Assembly: GCA_029941905.1 (NCBI GenBank)
Contig: JAPYTQ010000025.1
Span: forward strand, 12,133 to 76,132
Direction: 5' to 3'
Length of the DNA: 64,000 nucleotides
Source: JAHRVQ01 sp029941905
Lineage (GTDB): Bacteria; Pseudomonadota; Gammaproteobacteria; Pseudomonadales; Azotimanducaceae
Shown here piece by piece: positions 45,185 through 57,300 of the stretch. The notes under the pieces were generated by a model, which made no database searches, was not told where the DNA came from, and saw only the letters and a list, made by a program, of their open reading frames with translations. Every line of letters starts with the position of its first letter. Positions within the stretch are counted from its first letter, which is position 1. Position numbers and translations under genes: made by a program.

Positions 45185-45590
45185 TGCCTATCCATAAATG
45201 ATTATGTGTGCTTTTCCAGTCACGTTTTGTGCTATTAAAATAGACTCAATATGCGCAAAGTAGGGTGCTGAAGTCGAAATTTGACTATTTATGGATAATC
45301 ACCAGTTAGGAAGCCTTTAAACCACTATTCGGCTCTTCTTGAAGCCATCCGTGAACTTATCCGGTAACTCTGATGTCAGTATCTGTGGGACTTGTGCATG
45401 ATAAACAACGCTTATAACCGCACTAGTAGCGAATACACCCTTCGACCTCTATAATCCATCACCCTGCGAATTGCAGGCACTCCTTTTTTAAGACGTGGGT
45501 TGAGACGTGTTTTATCGAGATGCGCTGTTGAGATGCGCTTATTCGACGCGTTTGTAGAGATACGTTGTCTGCGTAAACCGAGATAATTTA
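45185..45590. other. Intergenic region upstream of pfaD
   Basis: 406 bp without a gene. It holds an 11-bp perfect inverted repeat (TATCCATAAAT at 45189 and its complement at 45287) and, closer to pfaD, a set of AGACGTG/AGATGCG-like repeats. It should contain the operon promoter, but no clear -35/-10 pair was picked. Confidence 0.5.
45491..45564 (+). promoter_or_regulatory. Repeated AGAYGYG-like motifs upstream of pfaD
   Basis: Six related heptamers start at 45491 and 45503 (AGACGTG), 45518 and 45531 (AGATGCG), 45544 (CGACGCG) and 45558 (AGATACG), spaced 12-15 bp. They end 27 bp before the pfaD ATG. This could be a regulator-binding array or a decayed tandem duplication. Confidence 0.35.
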
Positions 45591-47261
45591 ATGACATCAA
45601 GAACACAGATGACTGACCATCAGGCCAGGGATTCTGCTTCGCAGTATGTGGGCGTCTGGTCAGGGGATGGTTCAGACACGAACTTCTTACCCCTGGACGC
45701 AGGTGTAATTCAGGCTTCAATACGCAGTTCAACCTGCGTGGTTCTGGATTCGAAGACCCACCGTATCGGATTAGCCTCACAAGGCGAGGTACATTCTGTT
45801 GCGCCTCTGAGTAAAACATCAGCTCAACAGTATCCGTTGTTGGGTATTTTGCCCCCAATGTATCCGGAATGGCTGGGCGATCGGGGCTTCCAGGAAACCC
45901 ACAGGGTACGTTTTGCATACGTCGGCGGTGCTATGGCGCGTGGCATCGGGTCTGCAAAGCTGGTCATCGAGTTAGGCCAAATGGGCGCCATGGGTATGTT
46001 TGGCTCGGCAGGACTATCACCCGAAGTTGTCGAGGCTGCGATTACAGAAATCAGCGAGGCATTGGATCCGCAAGGCATATCCTGGGGGAGTAACTTGATC
46101 CATTCGCCCAATGAGCCGGAACTGGAACACCAGATTGTGGATCTGTACCTGCGACGCGGGGTTAAAAGGGTTTCTGCATCAGCATTTATGGGTTTGACCC
46201 CGGCAATTGTACGTTATGCATGCTCGGGCTTGTCACGGGCGGATGACGGATCTGTACGGCGTCAGAATCATGTATTTGCCAAGATCTCCCGGGAAGAGGT
46301 CGCGCGTCATTTTTTAACACCGGCGCCTCAAAAAATCCTCGATCAACTGGTTACAGAAGGTAAACTGACCCTTGCCGAGGCAGAAATTGCAGCGACTATC
46401 CCCCTGGCAGAAGACATTATCGTCGAGTCTGATTCTGGCGGTCATACCGACAACCGGCCTCTGAATGCACTGTTTCCGGCCATTATGAGCTTGCGTGACA
46501 GGCTCGTGGTGGAATATGGCTATGATCGACCGATTCGATTGGGCGCAGCGGGCAGCCTGGGCACGCCTGTTAGTGTCGCTGCGGCATTTTCTCTTGGTGC
46601 CGCGTTCGTACTGATCGGCACGGTACATCAGGCTGCCGTCGAATCAGGGGTTTCGGATAGCAGTCGTCAACTGCTAGCCCAGGCGGCATTGACCGATGTG
46701 GCAATGACAGCTTCTGCTGATATGTTTGAACTTGGTGTTAAAGTGCAGGTTCTGCAGCGCGGGACGATGATGGCGGTGAGAGGTAATCAATTATACGAGC
46801 TATATAGCCGATACGATTCGATTGAAGATATTCCTGCGGACCAACGATCCAATATAGAGAAGAACATTTTCAGGTCATCACTTGAGGATATCTGGGAGCA
46901 GACACAGGAATTTTTCAACAGAACCGACCCTGGACAAATTGACAAGGCGCTGAAGAATCCAAAACACAAGATGGCGCTGATTTTTCGATGGTACATTGGC
47001 AGCTCGAGCCAGTGGCCAATTGTGGGTGATGAATCCCGCCAGATTGACTATCAGTTGTGGTGTGGTCCGGCGATGGGGGCATTCAATCGCTGGGTAGAGG
47101 GTAGTTTTTTAGAAGCGCCGGAAGCGAGAACGGTTCAACAGATAGCACTGAACCTGTTGGAAGGCGCAGCACATGTTACAAGAGCACAGCAACTCAGAAC
47201 GTATGGACTGGCAATGGCGCCGGACGCGTTAAGAATTTCACCCACCTTACTTAGAGTATAG
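45591..47261 (+). CDS. pfaD: PUFA synthase enoyl reductase subunit (PfaD)
   Basis: A 556-residue flavin-dependent enoyl reductase of the PUFA synthase family, related to 2-nitropropane dioxygenase TIM barrels. Hallmarks are MGAMGMFGSAGL (residues 131-142) and the FMN/active-site loop ESDSGGHTDNRPL (279-291). It reduces the trans-2-enoyl-ACP intermediates of the cycle, working in trans on the megasynthases. The ATG at 45591 is followed by another at 45609. It is first in a five-gene operon, 31 bp before pfaA, the order found in myxobacteria rather than the pfaABCD order of Shewanella. Confidence 0.93.
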   Translation: MTSRTQMTDHQARDSASQYVGVWSGDGSDTNFLPLDAGVIQASIRSSTCVVLDSKTHRIGLASQGEVHSVAPLSKTSAQQYPLLGILPPMYPEWLGDRGFQETHRVRFAYVGGAMARGIGSAKLVIELGQMGAMGMFGSAGLSPEVVEAAITEISEALDPQGISWGSNLIHSPNEPELEHQIVDLYLRRGVKRVSASAFMGLTPAIVRYACSGLSRADDGSVRRQNHVFAKISREEVARHFLTPAPQKILDQLVTEGKLTLAEAEIAATIPLAEDIIVESDSGGHTDNRPLNALFPAIMSLRDRLVVEYGYDRPIRLGAAGSLGTPVSVAAAFSLGAAFVLIGTVHQAAVESGVSDSSRQLLAQAALTDVAMTASADMFELGVKVQVLQRGTMMAVRGNQLYELYSRYDSIEDIPADQRSNIEKNIFRSSLEDIWEQTQEFFNRTDPGQIDKALKNPKHKMALIFRWYIGSSSQWPIVGDESRQIDYQLWCGPAMGAFNRWVEGSFLEAPEARTVQQIALNLLEGAAHVTRAQQLRTYGLAMAPDALRISPTLLRV

Positions 47262-47292
47262 GTACTCTGCGCCGAGGCTAGAGCAACAATTT

Positions 47293-50200
47293 ATGACCAA
47301 GCAACAAAAAGCTAAATTTAGTCCCATCGCCGTCGTTGGCGCGAGTGGATTGTTTCCCGGTTCAATCGGCGGCCAATCCTTCTGGCGCAACATACTGGCG
47401 AGTGAAGACTTTATGTCAGATGTGCCGGAAGATCACTGGTTGATCGATGATTATTACGATCCACAACCTGGGAAGAATGGCAAGATCTACGGTAACCGTG
47501 GTGCGTTTTTGCCAAAAGTAGATTTTGATCCCATGCAATTCGGTATGCCTCCAAAGCAATTGTCGACCACGGATTCAGCCCAACTGCTGGGCCTGATCGT
47601 GGCTGCAAAAGTTCTGGAAGACGCAAACAGTGTTCAGTTTGGCAAGGTCGATAAATCAGACATTAGTGTCATTCTGGGTGTTGCTTCGGCGACCGAGATG
47701 GTTGGCCAGATGGCCTCGCGTATCCAAAGACCGCACTGGATTAAGGCACTGCGTGATGCGGGTATCCCTGAAAGTAAGGTTGTTGAGGTTTGCGACGGTA
47801 TTGAGGCGACCTATCCCGAGTGGGATGAGAGCACCTTTCCGGGATTGTTGGGCAATGTTGTTGCGGGTCGAATCGCAAACAGGCTGGATCTGGGTGGCAC
47901 CAACTGCGTGGTTGATGCAGCCTGCGCCAGCAGCCTCGGCGCCGTTTCAATGGCGATCCGGGAGTTACAGGCAGGGGATTCAAATCTTGTCATAACAGGG
48001 GGTGTGGACGCATTAAACGATACCTTCATGTATATGTGTTTCAGCCAGACACCCGCTTTGTCACCGACAGGTGATTGCCGCCCCTTCTCCGCAGATGCTG
48101 ATGGCACCATGCTGGGTGAAGGTATTGGTATGGTAGCCCTGCGCCGACTGGAAGATGCAGAACGCGACGGTGATAGAATTTATGCTGTAATTCGCGGTGT
48201 CGGCTCTTCATCTGATGGCAAGTCCGGCAGTATCTACGCACCGGAGTCCAGAGGGCAGGCACTGGCGATTCGTCGTGCTTATGACATGACGGATTACGAT
48301 GTGGATGAGGTTGAACTGATCGAGGCCCACGGTACTGCAACAAAGGCTGGCGATGCGGCCGAGTTTGGTGGTTTGCAGTATGCCTTTGAAGCTGCCTATG
48401 AGAATGCAATCGAAGGGTCCGAAGGTAAAAAGCAGTGGTGCGCCCTGGGTAGTGTGAAGTCGCAGATAGGTCATACCAAGTCTGCGGCAGGCTCAGCGTC
48501 CCTGTTTAAGGTTGTCATGGCGCTTCATCACAAGGTCCTGCCACCGACCATTAAAGTCTCGGAACCAAACCCTGCGCTCAAAATTGACGAGAGCCCTTTC
48601 TACCTCAGTACCGAAACACGGCCCTGGATTCACGATCCTAAATCCACCAGGAAAGCCTCCGTCAGTTCATTTGGATTTGGTGGCAGCAATTTTCACGTCG
48701 CCCTGGAAGAACATGTATCAACCAGTGGAACCCGTGGACGATATCATGCATCACCGGTAGAGCTATTATTATTTTCCGCGGATACTGCCAAGGATCTGGT
48801 TAGTCAAACAAAACTACTCGCAGAACAACTCGGAAATTGTTCAATAGCTACACTGGCGGCGCGACTACAAAAAGAATTTGTTGCAGCAAAACCATGTCGT
48901 CTGGCAATCATTGCGGAAGACGGCCAGTCTGCTGTTACTCAAATTGAGCAGGCAGCACTTAAAATTACTGCCCAGCCAGATGAACCATTTTCAATGCCGA
49001 ATAAAATTCACTACGGCATGGGTGGCGTGGATAACAAGGATAATGTGCAACCAAAAATAGGCTTTTTATTCCCCGGGCAAGGCAGTCAATATGTCAACAT
49101 GGGTGCTGACATCGCCTGCGAATTCGATCAGGCGCGTGCTGCCTGGGATATCGCCAGTACCGTGGACATCGATAGCGAATACCGACTGGACCAGGTTGTG
49201 TACCCGATACCCGTATTTTCTGATGCTGACCGGGATCAACAGAGCGAACTGCTAACGAGCACGCACTGGGCACAACCAGCCATTGGCTGTGTCAGTGCTT
49301 CATTGCTTAATTTGTTGCAGACACTTGAAGTCAAACCCGATGCAGTTGCGGGGCACAGTTATGGTGAGGTGACTGCACTCTACGCTGCGGGTGCCCTGAC
49401 ATCCCAGGAGAGTTTTCTGGCTGTTTCTCGTCGCCGCGGCGAACTCATGAAACAGGCAGCCTCCATCCCCGGATCGATGACTGCAGTCCGGGCGGGTCGG
49501 GATGAAGTCCAGGGATACCTGGACCAGTGGGACTGCAAGGTTGTTATCGCCAACATTAACAGCCCGAGTCAGGTGGTTATTGCGGGTGAAACGGCGGAAA
49601 TTGAGAAGGCAGAACAGGAACTCGGCAAAGTCGGTGCAACATTTCGACGACTCACTGTGGCCACCGCATTTCACACAGATATCGTCAGCCCCAGTGCCGA
49701 ACCTTTCCACGAGTTTCTTGCGGATATCAAAATCAGCAAACCCAGGGTACCTGTTTATTCGAATACGACGGCAACACCTTACAGCAACAAGCTGGGCGAG
49801 ATCCGAAAAACATTGGCGTGGCAGTTGGCGAACCCGGTGCGTTTTCAGGAATCGATTGAACAGATGCACGACGATGGTATTCGGTTGTTCGTCGAGGTTG
49901 GTCCCAGTTCTCTGCTTGCAGGTATGGTTAAGGATTGTCTTAAAGGCAGGGAGTTTTCTGTCGTTTCGCTCGATAATCGTAAACTGGATGGTCGAGCAGC
50001 ATTCTGGAATTCCCTGGGAAGCCTGTCCGTTGAAGGCGTAGCGTTGAATTACCATGCGCTTTGGCAGGATTTTGCAGAAGCAGAAGCCTTGCCTGAATCC
50101 ATAGACCGATCACCGGTCACTATTAAACTGAGCGGCGCCAATCACGGTAAGCCTTATCCGCCAGAAAATGGCTCTGCCGGTTTACCAGCGCCTAATCCTG

Positions 50201-53200
50201 AGGTTGCACTGGTATCTGAGATACATGTTGCACCTACTGATGTCGTTGCACCTGCCAATGTCGTTGCACCTGCCAATGTCGTTGCACCTGCCANNNNNNN
50301 NNNNNNNNNNNNNNNNNNNNNNNNNNNNNNNNNNNNNNNNNNNNNNNNNNNNNNNNNNNNNNNNNNNNNNNNNNNNNNNNNNNNNNNNNNNNNGATGTCG
50401 TTGCACCTGCCAATGTCGTTGCACCTGCCAATGTCGTTGCACCTGCCACTAGTAATCTGCCAGAGACGGCTTCTCCAGCTGCTGTGTCACAACAACCGAC
50501 ATTAGCTGCAACGGTGGCACCGACGTCATTACCAGTGAGGGATGCAAACTGGGTTGCGGCATTCCAGAGCTTGCAGGAGCAGACGCTGCAGGCGCAGATG
50601 TCGTTCCAACAAACCCTTGGGGACGCTCATCAGTCATTTTTAAGAGCAAGTGAAGTTGCATTTTCACAGTTAGGTGGCACGCCAGTCTCTGCTGAAATGC
50701 AAGCGCCATTGACAGCCCAGGTTGCTGCGCCCGTTGCCCGGCCCGGCGTCGAAGTGCCTGCTGTTGCTCAGACTTCAGTGCAGGCTCAGGCCGTTGAACC
50801 GGCGTTCGAAACGTTGGATTTTGAGAGGATGTTATTGGATATTGTCGCCGAGAAGACTGGCTATCCACAGGAAATGCTCACCCTTGATATGGAACTTGAG
50901 TCAGGCCTGGGCATTGATTCGATTAAGCGGGTTGAAATACTGTCTACCCTGCAGGAAGAAATGCCTCATCTGGGTGAACTCGATACCGCTGAACTAGCGG
51001 AACTCAACACCCTCGGGGAAATCATTGAATTCGCAGCGGCTTCCGGTCCGACCGTGCCTTCAACAACTACTCCGGCTGCAAATCCGGTTATAGGGCGCGC
51101 AAACACGACAGATCTGGATTTCGAATCGATGCTGCTGGATGTCGTAGCAGAGAAAACGGGTTATCCAAAAGAAATGCTGACCCTGGATATGGAACTGGAG
51201 TCTGGCCTGGGCATTGACTCCATTAAACGCGTAGAAATCCTCTCTACCCTGCAGGAACAACTGCCTTCCCTGGGCGAAATGGATACTGCGGAACTTGCAG
51301 AACTTAATACTCTTGGCGAAATCATTGAACTGGCCAGCGCATCAGCCGGGCCAGTATCGTCAGCGCCCGTCGAGGTAACGGCTACTTCTACAGCTACATC
51401 CACAGTGACGACACAGGACTTCGAGTCGATGCTGTTGGACGTGGTCGCGGAGAAAACCGGGTACCCGAAGGAAATGCTGACCCTGGATATGGAGCTTGAA
51501 TCGGGTTTGGGTATTGATTCCATCAAGCGTGTAGAAATCCTCTCATCCTTGCAGGAGCAATTGCCGCATCTGGGTGAAATGGATACTGCCGAACTTGCGG
51601 AACTTAATACCCTGGGTGAGATTATCGAGCTGGCCAGTGCGTCAGCACCAGCCACCGTGTCCAATGAAACTCCGTCTACAGATGCCACGTCACAGATTGA
51701 TTTTGAATCGATGTTACTAGCCGTGGTTGCCGAGAAGACGGGCTATCCCAAAGAAATGCTCTCCCTGGATATGGAACTGGAATCAGGGCTTGGAATTGAC
51801 TCTATCAAGCGAGTTGAAATTCTCTCTTCGCTACAGGAACAAATTCCCCATGTCGGTGAAATGGATACCGCCGAACTGGCGGAGCTCAACACGCTGGGCG
51901 AGATTATTGATTTTGTTTCGGGCGGCATCATTTCAAAATCGTCTGCATCGTCAACTTCAACATCGACTTCAGCGAGCCAGACCGTGGCAGCTGAGCAGGC
52001 TTCAGCAGAACTGGCAGAAATGACGCGATTTGAAGTCAGGACTGAATCTCGTACCGCGACAGGTATTGCCATTGGCAATATTGAGAATGCAGCGCCCCTC
52101 TATCTGGTTGGTGACCGTACAGGTGTCGCCGAGCAGTTGTCCGGCTTGTTGGCCAGTGCTGGCGTTGTCAGCGAGGTTGTTGATGTGGCGCCGGAGGATG
52201 CGAAGTGGCTGGTACTCTTGACAGGATTAAACGCTATTGACAAGGCGACCGTAGAAGAACAGGTAAACTTGAACGTCGAAGCATTTGAACAGGTGCGTCG
52301 ATGTGCAGCTTGCATGTTGGACAGTGGTCACTTGTTGGTGACGGTTCAGGCAACCGGTGGTGAGTTTGGTTTGTCAGCCGGAACAGCGCCTTCGTCAGGC
52401 ACAAGCGCATGGTCTGCAGGCATTGCCGCACTTGCGAAAACAGCATCACGTGAATGGCCGGAGGTTGCAGTTAAGGCCATCGATGTACAGGGCGCGGATA
52501 TGTCTGTTGAACGGGTCGCACAGGAACTGTTTGCCGAATTAATAGCAGGTGGTCCAGAGCTGGAAGTGGGGCTGCGATCTGACGGCCAGAGAATAACACT
52601 GGTAGCAAGCCCGAATAACACGCCGACTGAAGCAGTGGAGTTACCCGATGACTGTGTCATCGTAGTCAGTGGTGGTGCGCGGGGTGTTACGGCTGCCTGT
52701 TTGCAGGAGTTACTTGATCGCCGACCAGCGAAGCTGGCAATCCTGGGTAGAACCCCATTGACGGAAGAGTCTGCAGGGTTAGCCGACTTTGCGACGGATG
52801 CAGAATTAAAAAAGGCACTGCTTGCTCAACATACACAAGCGGGTCATAAAGTTACGCCGATTGAACTTAACCGGGAAGTGAGCAACATCCTCAATATGCG
52901 AGAGGTACGCGCAAATCTTGCGCGGTTGACGACGACGGGATCTACCGTCATGTATCTCCCAACCGATATTTCCGATGCAGACAGTACGAAAGCCTCTATC
53001 GTTAAGGCACGCGATGAATTGGGGCCTATCAACGTCATTGTTCATGCTGCGGGTGTACTTGCAGACAAGGAAATCCACAAGAAATCCGATGAGCAGTTTA
53101 AATCTGTATTCAACACCAAGGTACACGGATTACTTAATCTGTTAGATGCCACCAGATCAGATCCATTAACCCACCTGGTTTGTTTCTCATCAGTCGCTGC

Positions 53201-54341
53201 CAGAACAGGTAACACTGGGCAGGTGGACTATGCGATTGCGAACGAAATTCTTAACCGGGTCAGCCAGTCGGAACAGTCCGTGCGCGGTGAGGGCTTTACA
53301 GCCCGATCTATTGGTTGGGGTCCATGGGCAGGAGGGATGGTGGATCCTGGTTTGGCCGGACATTTTCGTGCCCAGGGCATAGAGCTTATTCCGCTTGAGG
53401 ACGGTGCTGCTCTTTTTGCCGACGAGATTGAAGGACGAAACGGTGATTGCGTGGAGATTGTCTATGGTGGCGGCCTGGATGGCGAACATGCAGATTCAGG
53501 TAATGGCACTGGCAACAAAAGTACACGTATCAGGCAGATGTCCATTCGGGTCCACGTCTCTCAACACCCGCAGATCTCGAGTCACCTTATCCAGGGTAAG
53601 CCGGTCGTACCCCTGGCTCTGGTCAATGAGTGGGGCCTGTCTCTTGCAGCAGCGTTGAACCCGTCACTGAATGTGGTGCGCGTACATGATCTGAGCGTGG
53701 TCAAGGGTATCGAATTGCGGGCGTTTGAGACTGAAGGCGACTGGTTGAATGTAGTTTGTGAAAGAAACGGTGAGTTTCTGAGTATGGCAGTAACAGATTT
53801 GGAGGGAAATACCCACTATCAAATGAGTCTTCAGTTGAGCAATGACATTGGCGTTGAAAGCAAACATAAAGAAACAACAGAACCTGAAACTGCCGTGCTT
53901 GAGCTTGATAGGTGGGAATGGACGCCGAAACATATTTACAAGGAGCTTTTGTTTCACGGTGAAAAACTACAGGTCGTGAACCAGTTGTTAGGGGTTTCGG
54001 AAGCGGGTTGTCGCGCCTTACTGCAAATGCCGGATGAGTCGGACCTGGCACGGTGGCGTGTTGCGATGTTGGATGGTGGCTTGCAGCTTGCGCTTCTGTG
54101 GGAAAGGAAACGATCCGGTCTGGCTTCTTTACCGACCAAATTGGGCCAGATGCAATGGCATCATCAAGGCTCGAAGCCTGGTGGTCCCGTGACCTGTGAA
54201 CTGATGCTGAAAAAGGCTACCAATCTGATGGCAACCTGGTCGATCGTGTTTACCAATGTTGAAAAGCAGATTATTGCGACCATGGAAGACGTCAATATTC
54301 ACGTTCTACTGGCCAAAGCATCGGGTACCCAGAGACCTTGA
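47293..54341 (+). CDS. pfaA: PUFA synthase subunit A: KS-MAT-4xACP-KR-DH (spans a sequence gap)
   Basis: One megasynthase of about 2350 residues, interrupted only by the scaffold gap. Domains: ketosynthase (Cys211, His346, His394), malonyl-CoA acyltransferase (GHSYGE, Ser689; His794), a Val-Ala-Pro-Ala linker, a Gln-rich helix, four ACPs (serine codons at about 50919, 51219, 51519 and 51801, all in GIDSIKR), a ketoreductase (about 52640-53450, with SGGARGVT and the catalytic Tyr codon at 53229) and a C-terminal PKS-type dehydratase (about 53550-54330) with the HxxxGxxxxP motif HLIQGKPVVP. It makes the chain with PfaC and PfaD. The two frames join cleanly if the true gap length is 2 mod 3, so this is one gene and not two. 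Confidence 0.92.
50239..50447 (+). repeat. 18-bp coding tandem repeats (VAPANV) flanking the gap
   Basis: Units of AATGTCGTTGCACCTGCC, with a GAT-for-AAT first unit, occur three times on each side of the gap (50239-50292 and 50394-50447). They encode an Asn/Asp-Val-Val-Ala-Pro-Ala linker between MAT and the ACPs. The last 55 bases before the gap are identical to the first 55 after it. Confidence 0.95.
50294..50393. other. Scaffold gap of 100 N
   Basis: Exactly 100 N, the conventional length for an unknown gap. It lies inside the pfaA linker repeat. Because the flanking contig ends share an identical 55-mer, the gap reflects an unresolved repeat, and the real copy number is unknown. Confidence 0.98.
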
Positions 54342-54389
54342 TCTTCTATTTCAGCACAGGAACAAGCTACAAAATACAAGTCCGTCGAT

Positions 54390-57300
54390 ATGTCAGTTAA
54401 CCAGAAAAACCGATTTCAGCCGATTGCCATTGTTGGTCGCGGTTGCATTTTGCCTGGATGCCAGTCCGTTGATGAGCTATGGCGAATTATCGAACAGGGG
54501 CGGGTGGAAACCAGTTCAGCGTCAGAAGATGACTGGCATGTCGACCAGCAACGATTGCTGTCAGATCAGGCTGGCGTCTATCAGCTTGATAAAATGTGGT
54601 CGAACCATGGTGGTTATGTACGGGGTTTTGAAGACCACTTTGATGCCACGCAGTTCAGAATTGACCCGAGCCTGATGAAGAAGCTCGACCCGGTCTTTCT
54701 CTGGTCAATGGAAGCTGCGCGGCAGGCATTGGCGGGGCTTTCATCGTCGGCTGACCTGAACACCGCGGGTGTGATCATGGGGAACCTTTCCTACCCAACA
54801 AGATCCCACAGCCGCTTCGCTGAAGAAGTCTGGATGGAACAAATGCGCGGTAAAGGTGGCCCCGGGAGTGATGTCGAAATAGAAGTAGACGTTGCTGCCG
54901 AGAATCGTTTTATGTCCGGCTTGCCCGCCATGCTTGTTGCTCAGGGCCTGGGTCTTGGCGGCGATACGATGGCACTGGATGCGGCCTGTGCCTCTGGCTT
55001 GTACGCAATCAAAGTTGCCTGTGATCGTCTGCAAAGTAGAAAGGCGGACGTTATGTTGGCCGGTGGGGTAAATGCGGCGGATCCCCTTTTTATCCATATG
55101 GGCTTCTGCGCGCTGAACGCCCTGAGCAAGTCCGGTAAAAGCCAACCTTTCAGTGAAACTGCAGATGGCCTGGTGCCATCAGATGGCGCGGCGTTTGTCG
55201 CACTTAAACGGCTTGAGGATGCCCGTGCAGACGGCGACAAAATTTATGGTGTTATTCGCGGTATAGGGCTCTCAAACGATGGCCGCAGTGGAGGATTTCT
55301 ATCTCCGTCAACTGAAGGTCAGGTTGCCTGTATCAAACAGGCGTACCAACTGGCTGATATCGATCCTGCCGAGGTTCAGTTTATAGAGTGTCATGCAACG
55401 GGCACCGAGGCAGGCGATTCTACCGAAATAACCAGTCTGAGCGCTGTCTTTACTGACGCCAGCAACCTGCCACTAGGATCACTGAAGGGTAACCTTGGAC
55501 ACCTTATTACCGTCTCGGGTGTCGCGGGACTGCTAAAGATCCTGTTGGCTTTTGAACACAAGACGATCCCAGGGACGCCTAATGCAACGCCAAATCTGGC
55601 GTCGGTGGCCAGCAGCGGGTTTTCGGTACCGGAATCCAATACCCAATGGTCGAGCGATGGGCCGCGTCTGGCGGGGATTAGCAGTTTTGGTTTTGGTGGT
55701 AACAATGCGCATCTGCTGGTACAGGAAGAGGATGACAAAATTCATGTACCAGACCAGGAAGCAGGGCTTGCCGACAATCTTGCCGAGAACAGAGGCGCAA
55801 CACAGTTTGCGATCGTTAAACTTGCAGTGCGGACGGACCAGGTTTCGAATGCAGACGATTTTGGTCGGGGGCTATTTGATGAGATTCATAACAGTAGCAG
55901 TACAACAGAAAGTGACCCCGGTGAATCGCTGGATAGTAATCATATTTCGCTCAACGCCAAAAACCTTGCATTTCCTCCCAACGATCTGAAAGAAGCGCTG
56001 GGCCAGCAATTGATTTTGCTAGATCTTTTGCCTGAAGTGCAAACGGGGATAGAACAGATTGAAAGCAGTCGGACCGGGATATTTATCGGCATGCAAACCG
56101 ACAGTGAAGTGTGCCGTTATGGCTTGCGCTGGCGAATACAGGACCTGGACCCGGCAGCATCAACCATTGATCTTGATGCTGAGATTGCATCATCACCCAA
56201 TGCTTCCAGTGTGATTGGCAAGATGCCAAATGTTCCTGCCAACAGACTGAGCAACCAGTTAAATATCACTGGTCCGGGTTTTACAGTATCCCGGGAGGAA
56301 CTCTCAGGTGACGCTGCCCTGGAACTCGCGATGACCGCTATCGGGCGCGGTGAACTGGATGCGGCAATTGTGGGAGCAGTCGAACTGGGTAACGAAAAGG
56401 TCCATGAAGTAGCGATAGCGAAAATTGCACCGCCAGGAATGGCCCCCGATGCCTCAGCAGCCAATGATGCCGCGGTTTTGATGGTGGTGAAATCCGTCGA
56501 TCAGGCCCTGGCGGATGGTGACGAGATATTGGCGATAATTGAACCGGGAAACGAATCTGCACCGACAGAAGTTGCCGTCACCAATGTTGATACCCGTGCC
56601 GGTGCACACGCAGCGGCTGGATTGCTAAACCTGGCGGCGGGCATTCAACGGGTGAGAGCAGGCCAGAATTCGACCTCCGATCGCAGCAGTGGTATCAAAC
56701 CAGAGCCAGTGGTGGTTCACAACCAATCAGTGTTCGGTGAATCGTCCACCTGGTGCTTAACATCGAGCCATAGTGGATCCCGTGCGTTTGCAGCGAGAGA
56801 CCAGCCACAAATGGAAGTTTACGCGGCACCAGATCGCGAAACCCTGGTGGCGAACATTAAGGTCGGTACGATGGCCGACTCTGTAACTGGTGGAGGGCCA
56901 TGCAGGGCAGCACTGGTTGGCGCCAGTGAAAAGTTCGTCAAACTGCGTCAGCGCGCAATACAAAGCATTTTGGCAAGCGACGCCAGTGAAAATCTAAACG
57001 CCTGGTCCCTGGATGGAATCAGTTTTTCTGAAAGTCCGATACAAGGGGAACTGGCTTCAGTGTTTACCGGCGCCGCATCAGCATATCCGGGCATGGGGAA
57101 AGACCTGTTTTTCGGCTTGCCGGGTATCAGCGGGCAACTGGCCGACGAGATACCTGAGTCTGCCGGGGCGATGGTGGCGGCTTTCGATCCTGCGGATGAG
57201 CGACATCGAGAGCCGTCTTTTCAATTGGCGGGGTCTTCATACCTGAGTCAATTACACGCAAGGATTAGCAGAGACCTGTTGGGCCTGAAACCGGATGTGG

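Noticed and set aside
49300..50055. Long antisense open frame within pfaA
   Set aside because: It shadows the acyltransferase coding sequence and has no recognisable domain.
50239..50447. CRISPR-like array of short repeats
   Set aside because: Repeats are contiguous without spacers, in frame, and encode a linker.
47293..54341. pfaA as two separate genes, the second starting with GTG at 50484
   Set aside because: The downstream frame stays open back through the repeat to the gap and encodes the same VAPANV linker; only the arbitrary 100-N length breaks the frame.
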